Of a stretch of DNA of 64,000 nt, positions 22,891-31,081 are shown piece by piece; positions within the stretch are counted from its first letter, which is position 1; each line of letters opens with the position of its first letter. The stretch comes from JAGTRP01 sp035255045. GTDB lineage: Bacteria > Pseudomonadota > Gammaproteobacteria > Burkholderiales > Rhodocyclaceae. A program made the translations under genes and the position numbers. Location of the stretch: NCBI GenBank assembly GCA_035255045.1, contig DATFAA010000019.1, forward strand, positions 1 through 64,000, read 5' to 3'. The notes under the pieces were generated by a model that saw nothing but the letters and a program-made list of their open reading frames with translations, did not search any database and was not told the DNA's origin.

Positions 22891-24134
22891 TGCGCCCATG
22901 GCAAGGCCTCGTCTATCAGTTCTATCCAATGTCTCACCGGCAGGGCGCTCCCGGCCTGGAGGTGGGTGAGGCAGCCGATGTTGGCGGTGGCGATGGCGGC
23001 CGGCGCGCCGGCGCTCAGGGCCGCCAGTTTGTTGTCCCGCAGGCGCCTGGAAAGCTCCGGCTGGAGCACCGAGTAGGTGCCGGCCGAGCCGCAGCAGAGA
23101 TGGCTGTCCGCTACCGGCGTCAGCTGATACCCGGCCGCCGCCAGGAAAGCCTCGATAGTCCCCCGGATGCCGAGGCCGTGCTGAAGGGTGCAGGGGGAAT
23201 GGAAGGCGAGCTTGCCCCGCCCCCTTTTCGCCTCCGCCAGCCGGGGCAGCAGCGCGGCCTCCTCGGCCGCCAGGACCTCGCTCGGGTCCCGGCAGAGGGT
23301 GCTGATGCGGGCTGCCTTGTCGGCGTAGGCCGGGTCGCCGGCCAGGAGGTGACCGTATTCCTTCACCTGCACCCCGCATCCCGAGGCGGTGACCACCACG
23401 GCCTCGACACCGGCCTCCACGTGGGGCCACCAGGCGTCGATATTGCGCCGCATGTCGTCCCGGGCCGCCTCCTGGTCGGTGAGGTGGAAGCGCAGGGCGC
23501 CGCAGCAGCCCGCCCCTTCCGCCTCGAACAGCGAAATGCCGAGGCGGTCCAGGACCCGGGCCGTCGCCCCGTTGATATTGGGGGCCAGGGACGGCTGGGC
23601 GCAACCCGCCAGCAGGAGCATGCGGCGGAGATGCTTGCCGGGCACCGGCCAGGGCCGCTGCGGCGCCACCGCATCCGGCGGCAGCTTGTCGGCCAGGCCG
23701 GAGGGCAGCAGGGGCCGGACCATTTGGCCCAGCTTGACCACCGGACCGAAGAGGCCTGGGCGGGGCACCCCCTCCTTCAGAAGCCAGCGCACCAGGCGCT
23801 CGGCGCCCTGGCGGGGCAACTGCTCCTCCACCACCTGGCGGCCGATGTCCAGGAGGTGGCTGTATTTGACCCCGGACGGGCAGGTGGTCTCGCAGGACCG
23901 GCAGGTCAGGCAGCGGTCCAGGTGCAGCCGGGTCTTCTCGCTGGCCGGCTTGCCCTCCAGCACCTGCTTGATGAGGTAGATGCGGCCCCGGGGCCCGTCC
24001 AGCTCGTCCCCCAGCAATTGGTAGGTGGGACAGGTGGCGGTACAGAAACCGCAATGGACGCACTTGCGCAGGATGGCCTCGGCCTCGCGGCCGGCCGGGG
24101 TGTCTCGGATGAAGTCGGCGAGATGGGTTTCCAT
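22887..24134 (-). CDS. glcF: Glycolate oxidase iron-sulfur subunit
   Basis: The 415-residue Fe-S subunit of the membrane-associated glycolate dehydrogenase GlcDEF, passing electrons to quinone. Two 4Fe-4S motifs are at C25/28/31/35 (CVHCGFCTATCP) and C75/78/81/85 (CLTCRSCETTCP). Two CCG domains follow, with AGCCGALRFHL, TASGCGVQVKEYG and HLCCGSAGTY. The ATG shares one base with the glcE stop (TGATG). Confidence 0.95.
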   Translation of the reverse strand: METHLADFIRDTPAGREAEAILRKCVHCGFCTATCPTYQLLGDELDGPRGRIYLIKQVLEGKPASEKTRLHLDRCLTCRSCETTCPSGVKYSHLLDIGRQVVEEQLPRQGAERLVRWLLKEGVPRPGLFGPVVKLGQMVRPLLPSGLADKLPPDAVAPQRPWPVPGKHLRRMLLLAGCAQPSLAPNINGATARVLDRLGISLFEAEGAGCCGALRFHLTDQEAARDDMRRNIDAWWPHVEAGVEAVVVTASGCGVQVKEYGHLLAGDPAYADKAARISTLCRDPSEVLAAEEAALLPRLAEAKRGRGKLAFHSPCTLQHGLGIRGTIEAFLAAAGYQLTPVADSHLCCGSAGTYSVLQPELSRRLRDNKLAALSAGAPAAIATANIGCLTHLQAGSALPVRHWIELIDEALPWAQ

Positions 24135-25189
24135 CAGACCTCTGCGTAGAGGCGGCCCGGATTGAGGATGCCCTTCGGGTCGAACACTTTCTTCAGGCGC
24201 TGGTGCAGGGCCAGGAGGGCCGGCGCCAGGGGGGTGAAGGCGCCCTCCCGGCAGCGCAGGGACTCCGGGGCCCGGTACAGCACGGCGTGGCCGCCGGCCC
24301 GCCGGGCCGCCTCCCGCACCGTGGCGACCTCGGCATCGGTGACCAGCCAGCGTTGGGCGCCGCCCCAGTCGATGGCCTGGCTCCCCGGGAGCGCCAGGGG
24401 CGGCGTCGTCGACGGTACCGACAGGCGCCACAGGATGCCGCCGGCGAAGGCCTTGTGGCGCTGCTCCCGCACGGTCTGCCAGAAGGCGTCGGCGGCGGGC
24501 AGCGGTTCGCCGCCCAGCTTGTCCCGGGCCGCCGCCACCGCCGCCTCGGCGCCGGACAGGCGCACCATCATCACGCCGTCGTACCAGAGGGCGCCGGAAA
24601 CCGGCAGGGGCCGGCCGCCCCAGCGGTTCAGCAGGTCGATGGCGCCGGCCTCGTCCACCTCGAAGACCAGGCTCCTCTCGGCGACAGGCCGGGGCAGGAC
24701 CTTGAGGGTGACTTCGGCGATCAGCCCCAGGGTGCCCAGGTTGCCGGCCATGAGGCGGGAGACATCGTAGCCGGCGACGTTCTTCATCACCTGGCCGCCG
24801 AATTCCATCACCTGCCCGGTGCCGTCCACGATCTTCACCCCCAGGACGAAATCCCGCACCGCCCCGGCCTGCTGCCGGCGGGGCCCGGACAGGCCGGCAG
24901 CGACGCAGCCGCCGACGGTGGCGGTGCCGAAACGGGGCGGCTCGAAGGCCAGCATCTGGCCGCGCTCGGCAAGGGCCGTCTCGATGTCCGCCAGGGGCGT
25001 GCCGCAGCGGGCGGTGATGAACAGTTCGGTGGGCTCGTAATCGACGATGCCCTGGTAGCCGGAGACGTCGAGGACCTCGCCGGCCAGCATGCCGCCGTAG
25101 AAATCCTTGCTGCCGCCGCCCCGCAGGCGCAGGGCGGTGCCCGTTTCGGCGGCCTGGCGCAGACGGCCGGCGAGATCGTCGAGCTGCAT
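24134..25189 (-). CDS. glcE: Glycolate oxidase FAD-binding subunit GlcE
   Basis: A 351-residue FAD-binding subunit of glycolate dehydrogenase. The FAD_binding_4 domain occupies about 1-170, with LRLRGGGSKDFYG, GYQGIVDYEPTELFITARCG, GTATVGGCVAAGLSGPRRQ and MKNVAGYDVSRLMAGNLGTLGLI. The C-terminal region ends FDPKGILNPGRLYAEV, typical of the oxidoreductase family. It overlaps both neighbours by a single base (TGATG). Confidence 0.95.
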   Translation of the reverse strand: MQLDDLAGRLRQAAETGTALRLRGGGSKDFYGGMLAGEVLDVSGYQGIVDYEPTELFITARCGTPLADIETALAERGQMLAFEPPRFGTATVGGCVAAGLSGPRRQQAGAVRDFVLGVKIVDGTGQVMEFGGQVMKNVAGYDVSRLMAGNLGTLGLIAEVTLKVLPRPVAERSLVFEVDEAGAIDLLNRWGGRPLPVSGALWYDGVMMVRLSGAEAAVAAARDKLGGEPLPAADAFWQTVREQRHKAFAGGILWRLSVPSTTPPLALPGSQAIDWGGAQRWLVTDAEVATVREAARRAGGHAVLYRAPESLRCREGAFTPLAPALLALHQRLKKVFDPKGILNPGRLYAEV

Positions 25190-26670
25190 CAGAAGCGCTC
25201 CAGGTCGGGGAATTTCAAGTCGCCGCCATGGACATGCATGCGGCCGTACTCGGCGCAGCGGTGCAGGCTGGGGACCGCCTTGCCCGGGTTGAGGAGGCCG
25301 CCCTCGTCGAAGGCCGCCTTCAGCCGGTGGAAGGTCTCCAGCTCAGGCTTCCCGTACTGGACGCACATCTGGTTGATCTTCTCGACCCCGACCCCGTGCT
25401 CGCCGGTGATGGAGCCGCCGAGGGCGACGGAGAGTTCGAGGATCTCGGCCCCGAAGGCCTCCGCCCGCTCCCATTCCCCGGGTTTGGCGGCGTCGTACAT
25501 GATGAGGGGATGGAGATTGCCGTCGCCGGCGTGGAAGACGTTGGCGCAGCGCAGGCCGTATTTCCTTTCCATGGCGGCGATGGCCTGGAGCATTTCGGCC
25601 AGGCGCTTCCGCGGGATGGTGCCGTCCATGCAGTAGTAGTCCGGGGTGATGCGCCCCACCGCCGGGAAGGCCGCCTTGCGGCCGGCCCAGAAGCGCAGGC
25701 GCTCGGCCTCCGACTGGGAAACCTTGAGGTCCCGGGCGCCGCTCTGCTCCAGGACCCGGCACACCCGGGCGATCTCCTCCGCCACTTCCTCCGGGGTGCC
25801 GTCGGACTCGCACAGCAGGATGGCCTCCGCCTCCAGGTCGTAGCCCGCCTTGACGAAGGGCTCCACCGCGGCCGTCGCCGGCTTGTCCATCATCTCCAGG
25901 CCGGCCGGGATGATGCCGGCGGCGATGATGGCGGCCACCGCATCGCCGGCCTTGGCGACGTCGTCGAAGGAGGCCATCACCACCTGGGCCAGCTCGGGCT
26001 TGGGGGTGAGCTTCACCGTCACTTCGGTGACCACCGCCAGCATGCCCTCGGAGCCGACGAGGAGGGCCAGCAGATCGTAGCCTGGCCCGTCCAGGGCCTC
26101 GGAGCCGATTTCGAGGATATCCCCCTCCACCGTGATGGCCCGCACCCGCAGGACGTTATGGACGGTGAGGCCGTACTTGAGGCAGTGGACGCCACCCGAA
26201 TTCTCCGCCACGTTGCCTCCCAGGGTGCAGGCGATCTGGGAGGAAGGGTCTGGGGCGTAGTAGAGGCCGTGGGGGGCGGCCGCCTCGGATACCGCCAGGT
26301 TGCGGACTCCGGGCTGGACCACCGCCAGCCGGGCCAGGGGATCGATGCGCAGGATCTTGTTGAAGCGGGCCAGGGACAGCACCACCCCTTCGCCGTGGGG
26401 CATGGCGCCGCCGGACAGGCCGGTGCCGGCGCCCCGGGCCACTACCGGCACCTGCAGGCGGTGGCAGACCCGCAGGACATCCCGGACTTGGGCTTCGGTC
26501 TCGGGCAGGCAGACGGCGGCGGGCAGGTTGCGGTAGGCGGTGAGGCCGTCGCACTCGTAGGGCCGCAGGTCCTCCTCGTCCACCAGCAGGCAGCGGGAAG
26601 GCAGCACCGTCGCCAGTTGCGCCGCCAGCCTGGCGCGGTCGGTGTGGAATGTCTTTTCGCCGCCGGTCAT
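25189..26670 (-). CDS. glcD: Glycolate oxidase FAD-linked subunit GlcD
   Basis: The 493-residue catalytic flavin subunit that oxidises glycolate to glyoxylate. The FAD-binding domain is at about 50-230: VPVVARGAGTGLSGG, GLYYAPDPSSQIACTLGGNVAENSGG (first 20 residues are the core) and GYDLLALLVGSEGMLAVVTE. The FAD-oxidase C-terminal domain has CANVFHAGDGNLHPL with the conserved His-Asp, GEHGVGVEKI and FDEGGLLNPGK. It starts 22 bp after glycerate kinase and is followed by glcE in overlapping frame. Confidence 0.95.
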   Translation of the reverse strand: MTGGEKTFHTDRARLAAQLATVLPSRCLLVDEEDLRPYECDGLTAYRNLPAAVCLPETEAQVRDVLRVCHRLQVPVVARGAGTGLSGGAMPHGEGVVLSLARFNKILRIDPLARLAVVQPGVRNLAVSEAAAPHGLYYAPDPSSQIACTLGGNVAENSGGVHCLKYGLTVHNVLRVRAITVEGDILEIGSEALDGPGYDLLALLVGSEGMLAVVTEVTVKLTPKPELAQVVMASFDDVAKAGDAVAAIIAAGIIPAGLEMMDKPATAAVEPFVKAGYDLEAEAILLCESDGTPEEVAEEIARVCRVLEQSGARDLKVSQSEAERLRFWAGRKAAFPAVGRITPDYYCMDGTIPRKRLAEMLQAIAAMERKYGLRCANVFHAGDGNLHPLIMYDAAKPGEWERAEAFGAEILELSVALGGSITGEHGVGVEKINQMCVQYGKPELETFHRLKAAFDEGGLLNPGKAVPSLHRCAEYGRMHVHGGDLKFPDLERF

Positions 26671-26692
26671 GTCGCCCCCAAGGAAAGGGAGG

Positions 26693-27970
26693 TCATTCTA
26701 CCCCCACCAGGATGGCCCGGAAGTCGTTCACATTGGTCCGGGTCGGCCCGGTGACCAGGAGGTCGCCCAGGGCGGAGAAGAAGCCCCAGGCATCGTTGCC
26801 GTCCAGGTACTGGCGGGCGCCGAGACCCAGGCCCCGGGCCCGTTCGAGGGTATCCGGGGCGACGTGGGCGCCGGCGTTGTCCTCGCTGCCGTCGATACCG
26901 TCGGTGTCTGCCGCCAGGGCGTGGATACCCGGCGCACCATTCAAGGCCAGGGCCAGTCCCAGCAGGAATTCGGTATTGCGTCCGCCCCGCCCCTGCCCCC
27001 GCAGGGTGACGGTGGTCTCACCGCCGGAGAGCAACACGCAGGGCGCCCGGGCCGGCAGGCCGTGGGCGGCGCTGGACAGCGCCATGGCGGCCATGACCTT
27101 GGCCACTTCCCGGGCCTCCCCCTCGATGGCGTCTCCCAGGATCAGGGGCTCCACCCCGGCCGCCCGGGCTGCCTCGGCGGCGGCCTGGAGCATCTGCAGG
27201 GGGCTCGCCACCAGGCGGTAGGAGCTCTTCGCCAGGCGTGGATCGCCGGGCTTTGGGGTTTCCAGTTCGCCGGTCGCCAGCCGCGCCCGCAGCCCGGAAT
27301 CGATGGCGATGCCGTAGCGGTCGAGGATGGCCAGGGCCTCGCCGCAGGTGGTGGGGTCCGCCACCGTCGGGCCGGAAGCGATGACCGCAGGGTCGTCCCC
27401 CGGCACGTCGGAAATGGCCAGGGTCAGCACGGCGGCCGGCCAGGCCGCCGCCGCCAACCGCCCGCCCTTGACGGCAGAGAGATGCTTGCGCACGCAGTTC
27501 ATCTCGGAAATGGCGGCGCCGCTCTTCAGCAGGGCTTGGGTAATGGCCCGCTTCTCGGCCAGGGTGATCCCGGCCGCCGGGGCCGCCAGCAGGGCTGAGC
27601 CGCCACCCGAGATGAGGGCCAGCACCCGGTCCTTTTCGCCCAGCCCGCGGACCATGTCCAGCATGCGGGCGGCGGCCGCCTCGCCGGCGGCATCGGGCAC
27701 CGGATGGGCGGCTTCGACGATTTCGATACGCTCGCAGGGCACGCCGTGGCCGTAGCGGGTCACCACCAGGCCCTCCAGGGGGCCCGACCAGTTCTGCTCC
27801 ACGGCCCGGGCCATGGCGGCGGAGGCCTTGCCGGCTCCGATCACGATCAGGCGACCGTCGCCGTCCTCCGGCAGGAAGTCCGCCAGGAAGGGCGGCAGGC
27901 AGCGGGCCGGATCGGCGGCCGCCAGGGCCGCGTCCAGCAGGTTTCGCAAGATTTTCTTGGCTGATGTCAT
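26693..27970 (-). CDS. gckA: Glycerate 2-kinase (type 2 glycerate kinase, MOFRL family)
   Basis: A 425-residue DUF4147/MOFRL protein that phosphorylates D-glycerate to 2-phosphoglycerate; some members were labelled hydroxypyruvate reductase (TtuD). N-terminal features are LIVIGAGKASAAMARAVE, TRYGHGVPC, EAAHPVPDAAGEAAA and LALISGGGSALLAAPA. The C-terminal MOFRL domain has CVLLSGGETTVTLRGQGRGG (20 shown), FLLGLALALNG and AADTDGIDGSEDNAGA. MTSAKKILRNLL at 27970 is the likely start; the in-frame ATG at 27997 lies inside the FNR/DNR box. It heads the operon with glcDEF, fitting a glycolate to glycerate to 2-phosphoglycerate route. Confidence 0.92.
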   Translation of the reverse strand: MTSAKKILRNLLDAALAAADPARCLPPFLADFLPEDGDGRLIVIGAGKASAAMARAVEQNWSGPLEGLVVTRYGHGVPCERIEIVEAAHPVPDAAGEAAAARMLDMVRGLGEKDRVLALISGGGSALLAAPAAGITLAEKRAITQALLKSGAAISEMNCVRKHLSAVKGGRLAAAAWPAAVLTLAISDVPGDDPAVIASGPTVADPTTCGEALAILDRYGIAIDSGLRARLATGELETPKPGDPRLAKSSYRLVASPLQMLQAAAEAARAAGVEPLILGDAIEGEAREVAKVMAAMALSSAAHGLPARAPCVLLSGGETTVTLRGQGRGGRNTEFLLGLALALNGAPGIHALAADTDGIDGSEDNAGAHVAPDTLERARGLGLGARQYLDGNDAWGFFSALGDLLVTGPTRTNVNDFRAILVGVE

Positions 27971-27983
27971 GGCAAAAACACCC

Positions 27984-28025
27984 TTGACCTTTGTCAATGA
28001 GGCTCGAAATGGCGCTGGATATACT
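27984..28025 (+). promoter_or_regulatory. Bacteriohemerythrin promoter with FNR/DNR-type box
   Basis: TTGACCTTTGTCAA (27984-27997) has both TTGAC/GTCAA half-sites. It is followed after 22 bases by TATACT (28020-28025). With transcription starting at about 28032 the box centre is at -41.5, exactly the class II activation position of FNR-family proteins. The box also lies 14-27 bases ahead of the divergent glycerate kinase start, where it could repress or roadblock the gckA-glcDEF operon. Confidence 0.75.
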
Positions 28026-28055
28026 GCTGTGCCTATACCTTTGGACTATTCCCTT

Positions 28056-28541
28056 ATGTCCGCGAATGACTTGTTCCAGTGGTCCGAAGCCTACAACATA
28101 GGAGTCCAGGAAGTTGACGAGCAGCACCAGGTGCTCGTTTCCCTCCTCAACCAGCTCCACGAGGCCATCCGCGAACACCGCGGCAAGGCTGCCTCCCGGG
28201 AAATCCTCGATCGTCTGGCCGAGTATACGCGCACCCATTTCCTCCTGGAGGAAAGCCTCATGCGCCTCACCCACTACCCGGGCTTCGAGATCCACAAGCA
28301 GCAGCACGAGGACCTCATCAAGCAGGTCCAGGACCTGCAGCACAAGCTGGACCACGAGAACGTGGCCATCACCTTCGAGCTGCTGCACTTCCTCAAGAAC
28401 TGGCTGACCCAGCACATCAACGACAGCGACAAGCGCTTCGGCTCCTTCTTCCAGACCGCCGGCCTCTCCCAGTACGCCGCCTGGAGCAACGAGGTCCAGA
28501 CCACCATGAAGCAGAAGAAATGGTGGTGGAAGTTCTGGTGA
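28056..28541 (+). CDS. Bacteriohemerythrin
   Basis: A 161-residue di-iron O2-binding protein. The hemerythrin ligand pattern is complete: VQEVDEQHQVLV, RTHFLLEESLM, YPGFEIHKQQHEDL and NWLTQHINDSDKRF, supplying the five histidines, glutamate and aspartate. Extra C-terminal residues end in WWWKFW, typical of free-standing bacteriohemerythrins of microaerophilic proteobacteria. It may store, deliver or scavenge O2 (or bind NO). MSANDLFQW at 28056 is the family start. The stop abuts the convergent hyi stop with no gap. The promoter carries an FNR/DNR box. Confidence 0.93.
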   Translation: MSANDLFQWSEAYNIGVQEVDEQHQVLVSLLNQLHEAIREHRGKAASREILDRLAEYTRTHFLLEESLMRLTHYPGFEIHKQQHEDLIKQVQDLQHKLDHENVAITFELLHFLKNWLTQHINDSDKRFGSFFQTAGLSQYAAWSNEVQTTMKQKKWWWKFW

Positions 28542-29318
28542 TCAGGCGTTTCTGAACCACCCCAGGCCGGCCTCGGTGCCGGCCTTCGGCTTGTACTCGC
28601 AGCCTACCCAGCCGTCGTAGCCCAGCCGGTCCAGGAGATCGAACAGGTAGGGGTAGTTGATCTCGCCGGTGCCCGGCTCGTGGCGGCCGGGATTGTCGGC
28701 CACCTGGAAATGGCCGATGCGGCCGAGGTTGGCTTCGATGGTGCGGGCCAGGTCGCCGGCCATCACCTGGGCATGATAGATGTCGTACTGCACCGCCACG
28801 TTGGGGCGGCCGATCTCTTCCAGCAACTCGAAGGCCTTGTCCGGGGTGTCCAGCCAGTAACCAGGCATGTCCACCCGGCTGTTGATGGGCTCGATGAGGA
28901 GCCGGGCGCCGACCCCCGCCAGCCGGTCGGCGGCGTGGCGCAGGTTGGCGACGTAGGTGGCACGCACCGTTTCCTCGTCCACTCCGCCAGGCCTCAAGCC
29001 GGCCAGGCAATGGAGGCGCCGGCAGCCCAGGGCCTCGGCGTAGGCCAGGGCCTGCTCGACCCCGGCCCGGAATTCGGTCTCCCGGCCCGGCAGGCAGGCC
29101 ACGCCGCGCTCCCCGGCGGCCCAGTCGCCGGCCGGCAGGTTGAAGAGCACCTGCTCGACCCCGGCCTCCTCCAGCCATCCGGCCAAGTCCTGGGGCGGAT
29201 AGTCGTAGGGAAAGAGGTACTCGACTCCCCGGAAGCCCGCGGCGGCGGCCCGGGAGAAGCGCTCCGGAAAGGGCGCTTCGGTGAACAGGAAGCTCAGGTT
29301 GGCACAGAACTTTGGCAT
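28542..29318 (-). CDS. hyi: Hydroxypyruvate isomerase
   Basis: A 258-residue TIM-barrel isomerase, the same length as E. coli Hyi, interconverting hydroxypyruvate and tartronate semialdehyde. Characteristic blocks are FCANLSFLFTEAPFPERF, GVEYLFPYDYPP, LIEPINSRVDMPGYWLDTPD (20), VQYDIYHAQVMAGDL and GHFQVADNPGRHEPGTGEIN (20). MPKFCANLS is taken as start; an in-frame ATG 30 bases upstream lacks support. Substrates are shared with the glycerate kinase operon next door and the two reductases at 58-60 kb. Confidence 0.93.
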   Translation of the reverse strand: MPKFCANLSFLFTEAPFPERFSRAAAAGFRGVEYLFPYDYPPQDLAGWLEEAGVEQVLFNLPAGDWAAGERGVACLPGRETEFRAGVEQALAYAEALGCRRLHCLAGLRPGGVDEETVRATYVANLRHAADRLAGVGARLLIEPINSRVDMPGYWLDTPDKAFELLEEIGRPNVAVQYDIYHAQVMAGDLARTIEANLGRIGHFQVADNPGRHEPGTGEINYPYLFDLLDRLGYDGWVGCEYKPKAGTEAGLGWFRNA

Positions 29319-29382
29319 GGCGACGACAGTCCCTGGAGAAGGCGGCAAGTATAATCCGCTGCTATTTCACCGAGGAACGACC

Positions 29383-29949
29383 ATGAGCGAACGCCAGGGC
29401 AACCGCCTTTCCAAGATCGTCACCCGCACCGGCGACGCCGGCACCACCGGCCTCGGGGACGGCACCCGCACCGGCAAGGACAGCCTGCGGATCGACGCCA
29501 TCGGCGAGGTGGACGAGCTCAATTCCAGCCTCGGGGTGCTGCTCTGCGAGGAACTGCCGGAAGCCGTGCGCGCCGCCCTGATCGACATCCAGCATGACCT
29601 CTTCGACCTCGGCGGCGAACTCTGCCTGCCCGGCATGGAGGTCATGAAGGAAGCCCAGGTGGCGCGGCTGGAGGAGCTGGTCGAGCAGTTCAACGCCGAC
29701 CTGCCCCGCCTCAAGGAATTCATCCTCCCCGGCGGCACCCGGGCCGCGGCCCTGGCCCATCTCTGCCGCACGGTGTGCCGGCGGACCGAGCGCTCCCTGG
29801 TCCGCCTCAACGCCGCCGAGCCGGTGTCGGACAACGCCCGGCGCTACCTCAACCGGCTTTCCGACCTGCTCTTCATCCTCGGCCGCAGCCTCAACCGCTT
29901 CGGCGGCCAAGGCGACGTGCTCTGGCAGAAGGGCAAGAACGCGGCCTGA
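29383..29949 (+). CDS. Cob(I)alamin adenosyltransferase, PduO type
   Basis: A 188-residue ATP:cob(I)alamin adenosyltransferase that makes adenosylcobalamin. The N-terminal ATP loop TRTGDAGTTGLGDGTR, the IGEVDELNSSLGV motif and the C-terminal NDxxxxLF-like block (YLNRLSDLLFILGRSLN) are all present. CGAGGAACGACC before the ATG fixes the start. It is divergent from hyi; the stop directly abuts the aroG stop. Confidence 0.93.
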   Translation: MSERQGNRLSKIVTRTGDAGTTGLGDGTRTGKDSLRIDAIGEVDELNSSLGVLLCEELPEAVRAALIDIQHDLFDLGGELCLPGMEVMKEAQVARLEELVEQFNADLPRLKEFILPGGTRAAALAHLCRTVCRRTERSLVRLNAAEPVSDNARRYLNRLSDLLFILGRSLNRFGGQGDVLWQKGKNAA

Positions 29950-31026
29950 TTACTCCGCCGCCTCGGCCACCCGGCGGGCCCGCACGGCGGCGGCCAGCTG
30001 TTCCAGGACGGCGACGCTGTCCTCCCAGCCGATGCAGGCGTCGGTGACGCTCTGGCCATATTCCAGGGGCCGATCCGGGGACAGGTCCTGGCGGCCCTCC
30101 ACCAGGTGGGACTCGACCATGACGCCCATGATGCGCTCCTCGCCGGCGGCGAGTTGGGCACAGACATCCTGGCAGACTTCCATCTGCAGCTTGTACTGCT
30201 TGCGGCTGTTGCCGTGGGAGAAATCCACCATCAGCTTGGCGGCCAGGCCGGCGGCGGCAACTTCCTTGGCGGCGGCGTCCACGTGGGCGGCATCGTAATT
30301 GGGCTCCTTGCCGCCCCTCAGGATGACGTGGCAGTCCTCGTTGCCGACGGTGGACACGATGGCGGTGTGGCCCGACTTGGTCACCGACAGGAAATGGTGG
30401 GGCGACTGGGCGGCCCGGATGGCATCCACGGCGATGCGCATGTTGCCGTCGGTGCCGTTCTTGAAGCCCACCGGGCATGAGAGGCCGGAAGCCAGCTCCC
30501 GGTGCACCTGGGACTCGGTGGTGCGGGCGCCGATGGCGCCCCAGGAGATGAGGTCGGCGGTGTACTGGGGCGTGATGGTGTCCAGGAACTCGGTGGCGCA
30601 GGGCAGGTCGAGTTCGTTGATCTCCAGCAGCAGGCGGCGGGCCAGGCGCACGCCCTCGTTGATGCGGAAGCTGCCGTCCAGGCGCGGGTCGTTGATGAGG
30701 CCCTTCCAACCAACCGTGGTGCGGGGCTTCTCGAAGTAGACCCGCATCAGGACGAGGAGGTCGTTCTTGTACTTGTCCGCTTCCTTGGCCAGGCGGCGGG
30801 CGTATTCCATGGCCACTTCGTAGTCGTGGATGGAGCAGGGGCCGATGACCACCAGCAGCCGGTCGTCGGCGCCGTGGAGGATGCGGTGGATGGTCTGGCG
30901 GGCGTTGTAGGTGGTCTGGGCGGCCCGGTTGCTCACCGGGTACTCGCGGAAGACGTGGGCCGGCGGCACCAGCTCCTTGATTTCCTTGATGCGGACGTCG
31001 TCGGTATTTGGTTTGGTATGCGGCAT
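29950..31026 (-). CDS. aroG: 3-deoxy-7-phosphoheptulonate synthase (DAHP synthase, class I)
   Basis: Condenses phosphoenolpyruvate and erythrose 4-phosphate in the first step of the shikimate pathway. The 358-residue protein shows VVIGPCSIHDYEVAMEYA, MRVYFEKPRTTVGWKGLIND (20), CATEFLDTITPQYTADLISW (20), SGLSCPVGFKNGTDG and the C-terminal MGVMVESHLVEGRQD. It belongs to the E. coli AroF/G/H type; which aromatic acid inhibits it cannot be read with confidence. Two adjacent ATGs (31029 and 31026) are possible starts. Confidence 0.94.
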   Translation of the reverse strand: MPHTKPNTDDVRIKEIKELVPPAHVFREYPVSNRAAQTTYNARQTIHRILHGADDRLLVVIGPCSIHDYEVAMEYARRLAKEADKYKNDLLVLMRVYFEKPRTTVGWKGLINDPRLDGSFRINEGVRLARRLLLEINELDLPCATEFLDTITPQYTADLISWGAIGARTTESQVHRELASGLSCPVGFKNGTDGNMRIAVDAIRAAQSPHHFLSVTKSGHTAIVSTVGNEDCHVILRGGKEPNYDAAHVDAAAKEVAAAGLAAKLMVDFSHGNSRKQYKLQMEVCQDVCAQLAAGEERIMGVMVESHLVEGRQDLSPDRPLEYGQSVTDACIGWEDSVAVLEQLAAAVRARRVAEAAE

Positions 31027-31081
31027 CATGGCCTTGCCCCGTTCTAAAAATCCGGAAAATCGGGCATTGTACTGGATCAGC

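Noticed and set aside
22003..24063. Fusion of glcF and HDOD protein as one 686-residue protein
   Set aside because: The N-terminal part is glcF read in the wrong frame; the HDOD protein has its own ATG overlapping the glcF stop.
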